From positions 547,941 through 611,940 of the forward strand of contig JAJUGU010000001.1 in assembly GCA_029265815.1 (NCBI GenBank): a stretch of DNA of 64,000 nucleotides, written 5' to 3'. The number at the start of each line of letters is the position of its first letter. Position 1 is the first letter of the stretch. Below are positions 40,214 to 49,427 of the stretch, piece after piece. The stretch is from Anaerolineaceae bacterium. Lineage in GTDB: Bacteria; Chloroflexota; Anaerolineae; Anaerolineales; Anaerolineaceae. The notes below the pieces were generated by a model, which was not told the DNA's origin, did not search any database, and saw only the letters and a program-made list of their open reading frames with translations. The position numbers and the translations under genes were made by a program.

Positions 40214-41194
40214 TTAACTCATGGTCAAAGCCATCACCGCTTCTTGAACATGCATGCGATTTTCGGCTTCGTCGTACACCACCGATTGCGGACCATCAAT
40301 GACTTCATCCATCACTTCAATGTTCCGGTCAGCGGGCAACGGATGCATATAAATTGCATCCGGTTTTGCTAATTTCATTCGGCGTTCGTCAGTGAGCCAA
40401 TTCTCATATTTCTTGATAATCTTGGCCCCTTCCTCGGCATCAGGTGTGTGAACCATGGCACCCCATGATTTGGCATAAATAACGTCTGCATCTTTAAATG
40501 CCTCATCCATGTCATCGACCACCTCAAATTTCGTTCCAAACTTACGCGCCTGCTCTTCAGCCATCTGCATGATCTCAGGCATGAGTCGAAATTCAGGGGG
40601 ATGTGCCAGTGTAATATCCATTCCAAAGCGCGGCATTTGCAGAACTAATGATTGTGGAACAGACATTGGTTTCTGGTAAGACGCTGCATACGCCCATGAG
40701 ACAACCATCTTTTTCTTCCGTAAATCTCTGCCTTTTTTCTCAATAATGGTCATTAAATCAGCTAGACACTGGAAAGGATGGTAAACATCACATTGCATAT
40801 TGAGCACGGGAACGCGAGACGCTTTCGCAACCTCGTTCAGATATTTATTACCCAGACCCCAGTCACAATGACGGATGGCAATACCGTCGAAATAGCGGCC
40901 AAAAATCTCTCCGATTTCTTTGGGTGTATCGCCATGTGAGATTTGAGTCGTGCGCGACTCAATAAAAGCGGCGTGCCCTCCCAGATGTGCCATTCCGGCT
41001 TCGAATGAACCGCGTGTTCGCGTACTGCTGAAGAAGAAAAGCATTGCCAAGACTTTGTCGCGCAAGTAAGGGGTGAGTTCATTCAGCGCTCTCTTCCTTT
41101 TCAGGTCAAAAGCAACATCAAGAACGGTTTCAACTTCTTCTTTTGAAAAGTCGAGATCAGATATTAAATCTCGGCCTCGAAGATAAGTTTGCAT
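40214..41194 (-). CDS. Carbamoyltransferase paralogue (YgeW/ornithine-carbamoyltransferase-like)
   Basis: The carbamoyl-phosphate motif SSTRTRGSF (residues 56-64), the HPFQCLADLMT motif near 139, and MHPLPADR near the C-terminus define an aspartate/ornithine carbamoyltransferase family member of 326 residues. The late segment KSWGAMVHTPDAEEG differs from true OTCase (DxWxSMG) and recalls YgeW-type and other non-arginine carbamoyltransferases. It lies between arcC and a second paralogue. In the catabolic direction it would phosphorolyse a ureido acid to carbamoyl phosphate. The exact acceptor is unknown. Confidence 0.88.
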   Translation of the reverse strand: MQTYLRGRDLISDLDFSKEEVETVLDVAFDLKRKRALNELTPYLRDKVLAMLFFFSSTRTRGSFEAGMAHLGGHAAFIESRTTQISHGDTPKEIGEIFGRYFDGIAIRHCDWGLGNKYLNEVAKASRVPVLNMQCDVYHPFQCLADLMTIIEKKGRDLRKKKMVVSWAYAASYQKPMSVPQSLVLQMPRFGMDITLAHPPEFRLMPEIMQMAEEQARKFGTKFEVVDDMDEAFKDADVIYAKSWGAMVHTPDAEEGAKIIKKYENWLTDERRMKLAKPDAIYMHPLPADRNIEVMDEVIDGPQSVVYDEAENRMHVQEAVMALTMS

Positions 41195-41242
41195 TTTTCC
41201 TCCAAAAATTTAATACCAGTTTGATTATACCCGGTACCCGGG

Positions 41243-42193
41243 TCATTCCATCTTACCTAACACAAGTGCAAGCAAAGCCATGCGCAATACTACACCATTA
41301 AACGCCTCTTGCCAGTATCGTGACCAGTGTGTAATGTCCACATCTGTTGGAATTTCGTCCATGCGTGGCAGTGAATGGAGTAGAATAGCATCTGATTTTG
41401 CTTTTGTAAAGAGCAATTCGCGGGTGATTTTGTAATTATCTGGTGTAAGGCCATGTTCCTCAACTTCATGACGAGACCTCGAATAATCGGGTTGAACGAC
41501 CGGTTCTACCAGAATGACATCCGCCTCGGCGATGACCTGCTCTACATGTTCAGCTTCCTTAAAATTGACAGAATACTTCCGTAGATCCTCCTTAAACTCG
41601 TTAGTTAAAGACATATCTGGCGGAGACACAAAAGTGATCGGGCAATCAAATTGCGAAAGCGCGTATCCGAGTGAGTGCATCGTTCGCATGCGCATGTCTC
41701 CAACTGCCAGCCATTTTAATCCATCAATCGTGCCCTTTTCGGTTAAAACCGTGTACAGATCGGTAAGAATTTGAGTGGGATGTTCACCCCATCCATCCCC
41801 GCCATTGATGATGGGAATCGATGCCCATTTAGCAGCCTCGTGTGGAGCACCTTGCTGGAAATGGCGCATGACAATGACATCTCCATAATATTCAAGCATC
41901 TTGACAGTATCTTTGATTGACTCCTGATAAAAATCTCCTGCTCGAGTCATTTTCGCATCCGAGAAGCCCGTCACATGACCTCCCAGTCGATGCATCGCGG
42001 CCTCATGCGCCAAACGGGTTCGGGTACTGGGCTGATAGAAGGCAGTCACCAGTGTTTTCTCAGCCAGAAGGTCCGAATTTCTCCTGCTCTTTGCAATAGG
42101 CGCCATCTCATCCGCCACCTCAAACACATGGAAAAATTCTTCACGCTCAAATTCCTTCAAAGACAAAATATCTCGACCTAAAAAGCTGCGCAT
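41243..42193 (-). CDS. Aspartate carbamoyltransferase-like paralogue
   Basis: The PSTRTRLAHEAAMHRLGG motif (residues 55-72), HPTQILTDLYT near 129 and LLHSLPRMDEIP are aspartate carbamoyltransferase features. ATG 42193 is preferred over the track start because GGAGGGG precedes it and the chain begins MRSFLGRDIL. The 316-residue length is normal. There is no pyrI and no other pyr gene near it. Its neighbours are a second carbamoyltransferase, carbamate kinase and purine deaminases, so it is either the housekeeping PyrB caught in this block or, more interestingly, a catabolic ureido-acid carbamoyltransferase. Confidence 0.9.
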   Translation of the reverse strand: MRSFLGRDILSLKEFEREEFFHVFEVADEMAPIAKSRRNSDLLAEKTLVTAFYQPSTRTRLAHEAAMHRLGGHVTGFSDAKMTRAGDFYQESIKDTVKMLEYYGDVIVMRHFQQGAPHEAAKWASIPIINGGDGWGEHPTQILTDLYTVLTEKGTIDGLKWLAVGDMRMRTMHSLGYALSQFDCPITFVSPPDMSLTNEFKEDLRKYSVNFKEAEHVEQVIAEADVILVEPVVQPDYSRSRHEVEEHGLTPDNYKITRELLFTKAKSDAILLHSLPRMDEIPTDVDITHWSRYWQEAFNGVVLRMALLALVLGKME

Positions 42194-42287
42194 TTTACCC
42201 CTCCATAAATGACTATGATCTGAGAACCTTATGTCTGCAAGAGGCAATTATTCCAGGATTAATCCTCCTTGTTTTCAAACTTAAGAA

Positions 42288-43034
42288 TCATTTCGTGTTA
42301 GAAACCTGCCTGACAACATGCAATCGAAAATAGCCGGGCAGGAAATAACTATATGAAAAATCCACTATTTCTCCCATATTACTGTAAAGCCTGGCAATTA
42401 ACAAAAGTAGAACGTCCCCTCGTTGAATTTCCAGTTTCTTGGCGATATCTGATTGGGCAGCAACAGCATGAATATCGGCAAACGATTTTGAAAGCGTAGG
42501 AGACCCGCGTTCTATCAAAAAATCCAGAACCGACCCTGTAAAACCAGCTTTAAGGTCTTCTTCAGTGAGAATATCAGGCGGGAGAATATCAATCAGATAC
42601 GCAACAGGACGGTTTTCAGCGTGAATCACGCGTGAGATCTGACTCAGCCGTGATCCCTCTTCTACTTGAAGTTTTTCAGCGATTTCTGGTGTTGCAATGA
42701 TTTCTTTGATTTCCAGTTCACCCATGGAAACGCTCAGCCCGATTCGATTTGCCAGACTTTCTATGCTTTCCAATACTTCCAGACCAGTTTCAATCACTTT
42801 TGCCTGTGGCACAACAAAGGTACCGACTCCCTGACGACGACGGATCAGCCCTTTCCCTTCAAAGGATCGCATCCCCTCACGCAATGTCGCGCGAGATACC
42901 CCCATCATTTTGGCGAGCTCAGGTTCTGAAGGCAATCGATCTCCGGCTGGGGTTGAAGCAATCAACCGCGCCAATTCATTCTGCAGCTTCTGAAATGGGT
43001 GCTGCAATTCACTTTCTATCTTGGACTTTCTCAT
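42288..43034 (-). CDS. GntR-family regulator with UTRA domain (HutC type)
   Basis: The N-terminal winged helix (residues 13-75) has LPSEPELAKMMGVSRATLREGMRSFEGKGLIRRRQGVGTFV-type sequence. The C-terminal UTRA ligand domain shows SRLSQISRVIHAENRPVAYLIDILP and the final YFLPGYFRLHVVRQV. HutC-type members sense small metabolites and usually repress. The gene lies inside the nucleobase block between the carbamoyltransferases and adenine deaminase. TTGTC-GACAA sites at 46.3 kb and 39.1 kb are candidate targets. Ligand might be a purine or a ureido intermediate, which is inference. Confidence 0.92.
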   Translation of the reverse strand: MRKSKIESELQHPFQKLQNELARLIASTPAGDRLPSEPELAKMMGVSRATLREGMRSFEGKGLIRRRQGVGTFVVPQAKVIETGLEVLESIESLANRIGLSVSMGELEIKEIIATPEIAEKLQVEEGSRLSQISRVIHAENRPVAYLIDILPPDILTEEDLKAGFTGSVLDFLIERGSPTLSKSFADIHAVAAQSDIAKKLEIQRGDVLLLLIARLYSNMGEIVDFSYSYFLPGYFRLHVVRQVSNTK

Positions 43035-43058
43035 TCCTGTGTTACCTCAATTCTTCGA

Positions 43059-44858
43059 TTATTTGGCAGCCTCGATTACTGGGATGAAATCGAAACGGTT
43101 AACATCGACCAATCCGAGATCTGAAATCCGAAGCTCAGGAATCACAACCAAACCCAGCAGGCTGAGCTGCATATTCGGATTGTTCATCATGCAACCGCAT
43201 TTTTTAAAACCCTCCAAAAGTCCTCTCGCTTGTTGGGCAACCACTTTTGCGCTTTCATTCGACATTAATCCGCCAACTGGCAGGCGTATCTCGCCCAGTA
43301 CTTGTTTTCCACTCACAACAACCTGACCACCGCCCACTTCTGCCAGACGGTTTGCTGCAATCGCCATGTCTTCTTCATCGGTTCCAACCACAATCAACTG
43401 ATGGCTGTCATGAGCAACCGTCGTCGCCACAGCACATTTAACATTGAAACCAAATCCACTTACCAGACCCACCTGCACCTTGCCAGTAGGGTTGTGCCGC
43501 TCGACCAGGGCAACCTTTGCAACATCCATTGAAACATCCGGCTTCACCTCGCCATTTCTAACTGGGAGCTGTAGGATCAAATGCCGGGTTGGAGCCTGAT
43601 TTTCGATCACACCAATTACATGCGCTTTTACAATATCTCCATTTTTGTATTTCAATGAAAAATCTTCAGCGGTCATCGGGTGCTTGAAATGTACAGATTG
43701 CACTGCCCATGAAGGGTACTCACGTTTGGGAAGGTCGACCAGGATCTCACCGTTGCGCACCACTTCCTTGCCTTTAGCCACTACGATATCCACTGTGAAA
43801 TTTTCTAAATCTTTTACTAGAAGCACATCCCCAAATCGCCCTGGAGCTATCAATCCCATTTCTCGAGAGACGCCAAAGTGTTCGGCGGTATTAATCGTAG
43901 CCATTTGAATCGCGGTCATTGGATCAAGCCCTTCTTTGATCGCATGCCTCAACACCCTGTCCATATGACCTTCGGTAATTAAGGTTTCTGACTGAGAATC
44001 ATCAGTGCAAAGCAAAAACCCGCGTGGAGACAATCCATGTTCTGTGATTGCTTTGACCTGCGCAGCAACATCATGCCAGGCTGACCCATAACGCATCATC
44101 ACTTTCATTCCCTGCCGGGCACGTTCAATTGCATCTTCTACCCGTGTTCCTTCATGATCATCCTGAGGACCACCGGCAACATAGGCATGAAAATTCGGTC
44201 CAAGGTCAGGTGATGCGTAATGCCCGCCAATCACCTTTCCAGCACAACGGGTGGCAGCCATCTCGGCATGCACTTTATCATCACCATCACAGACTGCCGG
44301 AAAATTCATCATCTCACCCAGTCCGATGATCCCCGGCCAGGTCATGGCCTCGGTTACATCAATGGGACCAAGAACCGCGCCAGGAGTTTCTAGCCCTGGC
44401 GCTGAAGGGACACAGGAGGGCATCTGCACAAATACATGAATCGGCTGCAGGGCCGCATCATCCACCATCAATCGCACCCCACGCAATCCAAAGACATTGG
44501 CTATTTCGTGTGGATCAATAAACATACCCGTCGTTCCGTGGGGCAGAACCGCACGCACAAATTCGGTTACGGTAACCATCCCCGATTCGACATGCATATG
44601 ACCATCCAGCAAGCCAGGAACCAGAAAACGGCCTTCAGCATCGATGACAATTGTGTTCTTTCCAATCGTGTAATGGGCATCTTTGCCAACGTAAGCAATG
44701 CGTTGTGCTCGTATCGCAATATCAATGTTTGGAATGATCTCGCCTGTTTGAACACACACCCACTGCCCATTTTTAATAACCAGGTGAGCAGGCACACGCC
44801 CCATGGCGCAATCGACAAGTTCACGAGCATTCTGGAGCCAGAACGAATCCATTCCCAT
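43059..44858 (-). CDS. ade: Adenine deaminase
   Basis: It deaminates adenine to hypoxanthine with a binuclear metal centre. The GHMHVESGMVTVTEFVRAVLPHGTTGMFIDPHEIANV block (metal ligands and signature), GGHYASPD region and the C-terminal VATTVAHDSHQLIVVGTDEEDM match the Ade/AdeC family, and 599 residues is normal. ATG 44858 follows the stop of the upstream amidohydrolase by nine bases, with AAGGA inside that gene's end, so the two are probably translationally coupled. The product hypoxanthine can be salvaged by the two hpt enzymes or degraded. Confidence 0.94.
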   Translation of the reverse strand: MGMDSFWLQNARELVDCAMGRVPAHLVIKNGQWVCVQTGEIIPNIDIAIRAQRIAYVGKDAHYTIGKNTIVIDAEGRFLVPGLLDGHMHVESGMVTVTEFVRAVLPHGTTGMFIDPHEIANVFGLRGVRLMVDDAALQPIHVFVQMPSCVPSAPGLETPGAVLGPIDVTEAMTWPGIIGLGEMMNFPAVCDGDDKVHAEMAATRCAGKVIGGHYASPDLGPNFHAYVAGGPQDDHEGTRVEDAIERARQGMKVMMRYGSAWHDVAAQVKAITEHGLSPRGFLLCTDDSQSETLITEGHMDRVLRHAIKEGLDPMTAIQMATINTAEHFGVSREMGLIAPGRFGDVLLVKDLENFTVDIVVAKGKEVVRNGEILVDLPKREYPSWAVQSVHFKHPMTAEDFSLKYKNGDIVKAHVIGVIENQAPTRHLILQLPVRNGEVKPDVSMDVAKVALVERHNPTGKVQVGLVSGFGFNVKCAVATTVAHDSHQLIVVGTDEEDMAIAANRLAEVGGGQVVVSGKQVLGEIRLPVGGLMSNESAKVVAQQARGLLEGFKKCGCMMNNPNMQLSLLGLVVIPELRISDLGLVDVNRFDFIPVIEAAK

Positions 44859-44867
44859 GTGGATACA

Positions 44868-46250
44868 TTATCCTTTCAGCAAACGCAACGATGCTTGGTT
44901 ATGTTTTTGAATGTGTGATTGAATATCCAGAGCAACCAATTCACGATTTTTAACCACAGCCTTACCATGAACATAGTTATGATCGACTTTTAATGGCTGG
45001 CAGAAAATGACGGCTGCAACCGGATCGTGTAACGCGCCAGCGTATTCCAGTTGATTAAGGTCAATGGAAATAAAATCAGCGCATTTTCCGGGTTCCAGCG
45101 ACCCGATATCCGTTCTCCCAAGAACCGCTGCGCCTCCGCGTGTCGCTAACTCAAGCGCCTGTCTGGCAGTGAGGATCTCACTCCCGGTTGATGAAAGAGA
45201 AGCGCCCTTCAAACCTGCTCCTAGTCTGGCCAACAGCATGGCCTGCCGCGCTTCATTCAGTAAATGAGAGCCATCATTACTGGCTGAGCCATCTACACCC
45301 AGACCAACCTTGATCCCGGCCTTGAGATATCCCATGATCGGTGCAATACCTGATGCCAGACGCATGTTTGAAGATGGACAGTGGGCTACACCGCAGCCCT
45401 TTTCTGCCAAAATCGGGATTTCATCTTCCGCCACGTGAACACTGTGCGCAAACCAGACATCGTTTCCAACCCAATCCACCGATTGCATATATGCCACCGG
45501 ACGATGTCCGAATCGCTGCAAACAGAACTCTTCTTCATCCTGGGTTTCGGCCAGGTGAGTATGCAGGTGAACGCCATGTTTCCGGGCCAACACAGCACTT
45601 TCTCTCATCAACTCGGTGGTCACACTAAAAGGCGAACAGGGAGCCAGGACAATTTGCAGCATCGATCCAGGATTAGGATCATGATAACGCTGGATTAGAC
45701 GTTCGCTGTCTAAAAGTATTTGTTCCTCACTGTCAACGACGCTGTCAGGGGGTAACCCTCCCTTACTTTCCCCCAGACTCATTGACCCGCGCGAAGCGTG
45801 CAGCCGCAGTCCGATCTCACGCGCTGCTTCGATTTCGTCATCCAGTTTTGCTCCGTTCGGAAAAAGATACAAATGGTCGGATGCAGTCGTACATCCAGAC
45901 AGGGCGAGTTCGCTAAGCGCGGTCTGTGTGGAAACCCGTATATCTTCTGGTGTCATCCTTGCCCAGATCGGATACAGCGTTTTGAGCCAGTTAAACAGAT
46001 TCGCGTTTTGCGCGGCCGGCACTGCTCTGGTGAGCGTTTGATAAAAATGGTGGTGGGTGTTGATCAACCCCGGCAGTACAATATGCCCCGACAAATCGAC
46101 GATTTCATCGGCTGAATCGGGCAATTGATCGGTTGGCCCAACCTGTTCGATGAACCCGTCTTTAATAAAAAGACCACCATTCGGGATTTCCCGGCGGTGG
46201 TCGTCCATCGTTACCAGTATTTGTGCATTTTTTATGAGAAGAGTTGTCAT
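44868..46250 (-). CDS. 8-oxoguanine deaminase-like amidohydrolase
   Basis: It belongs to the ATZ/TRZ branch of the amidohydrolase superfamily. Metal ligands are in GLINTHHHFYQTLTR, in HTHLAETQDEEEFC, in VWFAHSVHV and in LGVDGSASND. The segment HHHFYQTLTRAVPAAQNANLFNWLKTLYPIW is characteristic of 8-oxoguanine deaminase, which yields urate, and of the AtzB-like group. SsnA of E. coli is a related family member in a purine-catabolic cluster. ATG 46250 (MTTLLIKN) is used, since GGA precedes it; ATG 46268 is the alternative. It is first in the ssnA-like/ade transcript, behind a promoter flanked by two operator-like sites. Confidence 0.88.
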   Translation of the reverse strand: MTTLLIKNAQILVTMDDHRREIPNGGLFIKDGFIEQVGPTDQLPDSADEIVDLSGHIVLPGLINTHHHFYQTLTRAVPAAQNANLFNWLKTLYPIWARMTPEDIRVSTQTALSELALSGCTTASDHLYLFPNGAKLDDEIEAAREIGLRLHASRGSMSLGESKGGLPPDSVVDSEEQILLDSERLIQRYHDPNPGSMLQIVLAPCSPFSVTTELMRESAVLARKHGVHLHTHLAETQDEEEFCLQRFGHRPVAYMQSVDWVGNDVWFAHSVHVAEDEIPILAEKGCGVAHCPSSNMRLASGIAPIMGYLKAGIKVGLGVDGSASNDGSHLLNEARQAMLLARLGAGLKGASLSSTGSEILTARQALELATRGGAAVLGRTDIGSLEPGKCADFISIDLNQLEYAGALHDPVAAVIFCQPLKVDHNYVHGKAVVKNRELVALDIQSHIQKHNQASLRLLKG

Positions 46251-46275
46251 TAAATCGATTCCATTCATGAAAGAT

Positions 46276-46315
46276 TAAAAATCAGGCGTGGAATTTGTCT
46301 GACAATTCACACGCC
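46276..46315 (-). terminator. folD terminator-like hairpin with an operator sequence in its loop
   Basis: GGCGTG-GAATT pairs with AATTC-A-CACGCC (11 pairs, one bulge) and is followed on the minus strand by TGATTTTTAATC. The loop region contains TTGTCTGACAA. It lies between folD and the amidohydrolase gene, and also downstream of the latter's promoter, so it may act in attenuation too. Confidence 0.6.
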
Positions 46316-46358
46316 CTCAGTTTAATAGGATTTTTAAAAAAAGTCAATTGTCTGACAT
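46295..46358 (-). promoter_or_regulatory. Amidohydrolase-ade promoter flanked by two GntR-type operators
   Basis: On the minus strand TTGACT (46342-46347), a 17-base spacer and TAAACT (46319-46324) form the promoter. TTGTCTGACAA, a perfect odd dyad, lies downstream at 46295-46305, and TTGTCTGACAT lies upstream at 46348-46358, abutting the -35. The two copies start 53 bases apart, about five helical turns, on the same face of DNA, which suits looping by a dimeric repressor. Confidence 0.65.
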
Positions 46359-46369
46359 TGCTTCTTGAA

Positions 46370-47245
46370 TTAATCTCTCAAATTCGCTGCATGCAAAGTA
46401 TTCTTTAATAACATGGCGATGGTCAGCGGACCCACTCCACCTGGGACGGGTGTAATTGCCTGGGCAACCTGTGAAACCTCTTCAAAACACACATCACCCA
46501 CCAGGCGGTAACCGCGCGGCTTCGTTGCATCATCAACATGGTTAATACCAACATCAATGACCACCGCACCAGGCTTTACCCAATCCCCTCTTACCATTTC
46601 TGGCTTTCCCACCGCAGCTACCAGTATATCCGCAGTCCTCACAACCGACGCCAGATCTCTGGTTCGCGAGTGACAGATGGTCACTGTTGCATTCGCACGA
46701 ACTAACAACAATGCGACCGGCATCCCAACGATATTGGATCGACCCAAAACCACTGCGTTCATTCCTTCAAGGCTGGGAATTTCTTTTTCAAGCATGTACA
46801 TGACACCCGCCGGTGTGCAGGGAACAAATAGAGGATCTCTTCCCTTTTGTGCCAGTCGCCCGATATTGAGAGGATGGAAACCATCCACGTCTTTTTCAAT
46901 CGAAATTGCGCTTAGCACACGTTCCTCATCAAAGCCCGAAGGTAATGGAAGCTGCACCAGAATGCCGTTGACTTTCGGGTCGGCATTTAATTCACGTACC
47001 AGTTTCTCAACTTCGTTTTGCCTGGCATCTTTAGAGAGCTCAAATCCAAAAGATTCGATCCCCACCTCAGCACACGCTTTCTGCTTTGATTTAACATATA
47101 CCTGTGATGCGGGATTCTCCCCCACGAGGACAGTTGCAAGCCCTGGACGAGTCTTTCCAGCGGCTAGACGCTGCTCAACACCAAGAGCGACTTCCTGGCG
47201 GATTGCTTCACCAATCGCTTTTCCATCAATGATCCTTGCAGTCAT
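46370..47245 (-). CDS. folD: Bifunctional methylenetetrahydrofolate dehydrogenase/cyclohydrolase
   Basis: FolD interconverts methylene-, methenyl- and formyl-tetrahydrofolate. The conserved segments are [16 protein letters not shown] with the catalytic Lys, [35 protein letters not shown] and the terminal [16 protein letters not shown]. At 291 residues from ATG 47245, which has GGAG eight bases upstream, it is normal; the track start is a GTG. It heads the nucleobase block. FolD would supply or use one-carbon units released by purine breakdown, or simply serve housekeeping. Confidence 0.96.
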   Translation of the reverse strand: MTARIIDGKAIGEAIRQEVALGVEQRLAAGKTRPGLATVLVGENPASQVYVKSKQKACAEVGIESFGFELSKDARQNEVEKLVRELNADPKVNGILVQLPLPSGFDEERVLSAISIEKDVDGFHPLNIGRLAQKGRDPLFVPCTPAGVMYMLEKEIPSLEGMNAVVLGRSNIVGMPVALLLVRANATVTICHSRTRDLASVVRTADILVAAVGKPEMVRGDWVKPGAVVIDVGINHVDDATKPRGYRLVGDVCFEEVSQVAQAITPVPGGVGPLTIAMLLKNTLHAANLRD

Positions 47246-47358
47246 GAGGCACACTCCTTGAACCGATAGTCAATCTTATTATACCTATGCCCTCTGAATA
47301 AGAAAATCGACTGCATGGTAAAATTACGCTATCTTCAAAAATCTATTGGAGTGTTTTT

Positions 47359-48672
47359 ATGAGCAAAATTTGCGTCATTGGTACTGGTTACGTGGGATTG
47401 GTAACAGGTACCTGTTTTGCAGATCTGGGAAACGTAGTTACATGTCTCGATGTTAACCCCGATCGTATCAATAAGCTTAATTCAGGGATCATGCCCATTT
47501 ATGAACCAGGTCTCGAGCAACTGGTAAAACAAAACGTAAGCGCCAACCGATTGAGTTTTACAACTGATTATCCCACTGCCCTCAAGGGAGCAGAATATGC
47601 TTTTATCGCTGTGGGCACACCTTCAGGCAATGATGGTGAAGCTGATCTACGCTTTGTGAAATCTGCTGCAGAAGCGATCGCCGATCTTGCCGAAGAGTCA
47701 ATCCTGGTCATTAACAAATCCACTGTGCCAGTTGGCACCGGTGATTGGGTTGCTGAGGTCATCAAGAACCGGCGGGGAAACAGACCGTTGAATTTTCGCG
47801 TTGTCTCCAACCCAGAATTCCTGCGCGAAGGATCTGCCATCAGTGATTTTATGAATCCAGATCGGGTTGTGCTCGGTTCAGAGGATCGAAAGGCAGCGAA
47901 TCTGGTTGCCCAGCTCTACCAGCCTTTGCGCTGCACCATAATGATCACAGATTTACGTACAGCGGAAATGATCAAATATGCATCCAATGCTTTCCTTGCA
48001 ACAAGAATTTCGTTTATAAATGAAATCGGCAATATTTGTGAAGAAATGGGAGCGGATGTGCGCGAGGTTGCACTGGGGATGGGGTATGACAAACGCATTG
48101 GGCATTCCTTTTTAGATGCAGGGCTGGGATGGGGCGGCTCGTGTTTCCCCAAAGATGTAAAGGCGCTCGAACACATGGCTGTCCTTCATGGAACCCATCC
48201 TCAGTTACTGCAAGCAGTCATGGAAATAAACCGCAATCAACGCCGACGGGCTGTGATGAAACTACGCAAGGCGCTGAAGAACCTCAATGAAAAAACGATC
48301 GGCGTTCTCGGAATTTCTTTCAAGCCCAACACCGACGACATTCGCGACGCCGCTGCGATTGAGATTATCCACTTGCTTGAAAATGAAGGGGCTCATATCC
48401 GCGCTTATGATCCACAGGCGATGGAAAACGCCAGATCGGTCTTGAAAAATGTTGTTCTCTGTGAAAATCCTTACCAGGTCGCTGAAAACGCCGACGCATT
48501 GATTCTGGCAACGGAGTGGAATGAGTTTAAACAGTTAGATTTCAGCCGACTAAAAGTTCTGATGAAACACCCGATCATCCTGGATGGGCGTAACCTTTGG
48601 GATCCCGAAACAGTACGCAGTTATGGATTCACATATATTGGTGTTGGTCGAGGAAACACAACCAAACCCTAA
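47359..48672 (+). CDS. ugd: UDP-glucose 6-dehydrogenase
   Basis: It oxidises UDP-glucose to UDP-glucuronate with two NAD, for surface polysaccharides. The N-terminal [24 protein letters not shown] is the NAD fold, the STVPVGTGD block and the catalytic C262 in [14 protein letters not shown] are present, and [17 protein letters not shown] starts the UDP-binding domain. At 437 residues it is standard. GGAG lies before ATG 47359. It appears monocistronic with a strong terminator. Confidence 0.95.
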   Translation: MSKICVIGTGYVGLVTGTCFADLGNVVTCLDVNPDRINKLNSGIMPIYEPGLEQLVKQNVSANRLSFTTDYPTALKGAEYAFIAVGTPSGNDGEADLRFVKSAAEAIADLAEESILVINKSTVPVGTGDWVAEVIKNRRGNRPLNFRVVSNPEFLREGSAISDFMNPDRVVLGSEDRKAANLVAQLYQPLRCTIMITDLRTAEMIKYASNAFLATRISFINEIGNICEEMGADVREVALGMGYDKRIGHSFLDAGLGWGGSCFPKDVKALEHMAVLHGTHPQLLQAVMEINRNQRRRAVMKLRKALKNLNEKTIGVLGISFKPNTDDIRDAAAIEIIHLLENEGAHIRAYDPQAMENARSVLKNVVLCENPYQVAENADALILATEWNEFKQLDFSRLKVLMKHPIILDGRNLWDPETVRSYGFTYIGVGRGNTTKP

Positions 48673-48689
48673 CAAACCGTGGGATTAAT

Positions 48690-48722
48690 GATGCGGATTT
48701 CTCATCCGCATCTTTTTTTTTA
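48690..48722 (+). terminator. ugd terminator
   Basis: GATGCGGAT and ATCCGCATC form a 9-bp stem with a 5-base loop followed by nine or more T. Confidence 0.92.
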
Positions 48723-48864
48723 ATTGATTTTCGTGATAGTAAAATTCATACTAACCATGCTACGCTTCAAATCCCTACTCCCATATAAAATCACTAATTT
48801 TTACAGTACAATACGATGTGGTAGTATCCAATCCACATATTTAGAAACATATATCGAGAAAAAA

Positions 48865-49425
48865 TTGGAAAATATTAATCCTTTCCCCTATGATTTTATT
48901 GACCGCATTTTAATTACTGAGGATGAAATAAAAGAGCGGGTAAACACCCTTGCCAAACAGATCACCAGTGATTACCAGAATTCGGAACACCTGCTTTTAC
49001 TTGGCCTGCTGCGCGGCAGTGTGGTGTTTATCACGGATTTGATGCGCAAAATTGAACGACCGATCACAATGGATTTCATGTCGGTTTCCTCATACAATAA
49101 AGCGCAATCCAGCGGCTTTGTTCGCATCGACTCGGATCACAAGACCAATATACACGGTTGGGACGTCATCCTTATCGATGATATTGTAGATTCGGGCTAT
49201 ACATTGAGCACAATCAGCAAGTTATTGCTTGACCGCCGACCCCACAGTTTGAAAATTTGTGCTCTGTTAGATAAGCCAGAGCGCCACAAAGTGCATATAA
49301 AAATCGATTATCTTGGGTTCAGCATCCCAGATTATTTTGTAGTCGGGTACGGACTGGATTACGACGAAAAAGGTCGAAACCTGCCCTATATAGCCAGTAT
49401 CAATCTTCATAAACACAAGGATTAG
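48865..49425 (+). CDS. hpt: Hypoxanthine phosphoribosyltransferase (copy 2)
   Basis: The PRPP motif VILIDDIVDSGYTLS and the LLRGSVVF and VSSYNKAQSSG loops identify a second purine phosphoribosyltransferase. The track ORF from 48724 is 233 residues, but its first 47 residues are AT-rich and unlike the family. TTG 48865 gives 186 residues, the same length as copy 1, and a TTTACA-16-TAGTAT promoter-like sequence lies upstream of it. It is separated from purA by two bases, so salvage of hypoxanthine to IMP and conversion of IMP to AMP are in one operon (hpt-purA-purB). The start is uncertain. Confidence 0.85.
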   Translation: MENINPFPYDFIDRILITEDEIKERVNTLAKQITSDYQNSEHLLLLGLLRGSVVFITDLMRKIERPITMDFMSVSSYNKAQSSGFVRIDSDHKTNIHGWDVILIDDIVDSGYTLSTISKLLLDRRPHSLKICALLDKPERHKVHIKIDYLGFSIPDYFVVGYGLDYDEKGRNLPYIASINLHKHKD

Positions 49426-49427
49426 CC

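Noticed and set aside
41220-41242. CCCGG repeats with a TATAAT between the carbamoyltransferase genes
   Set aside because: A -10 like hexamer is present on the minus strand but no acceptable -35 lies at the right distance, and the genes are otherwise closely spaced.
44436-44918. 160-residue plus-strand ORF over the start of ade
   Set aside because: Antisense to ade and its upstream gene, both well supported.
46677-47261. 194-residue plus-strand ORF over folD
   Set aside because: Antisense shadow of folD.
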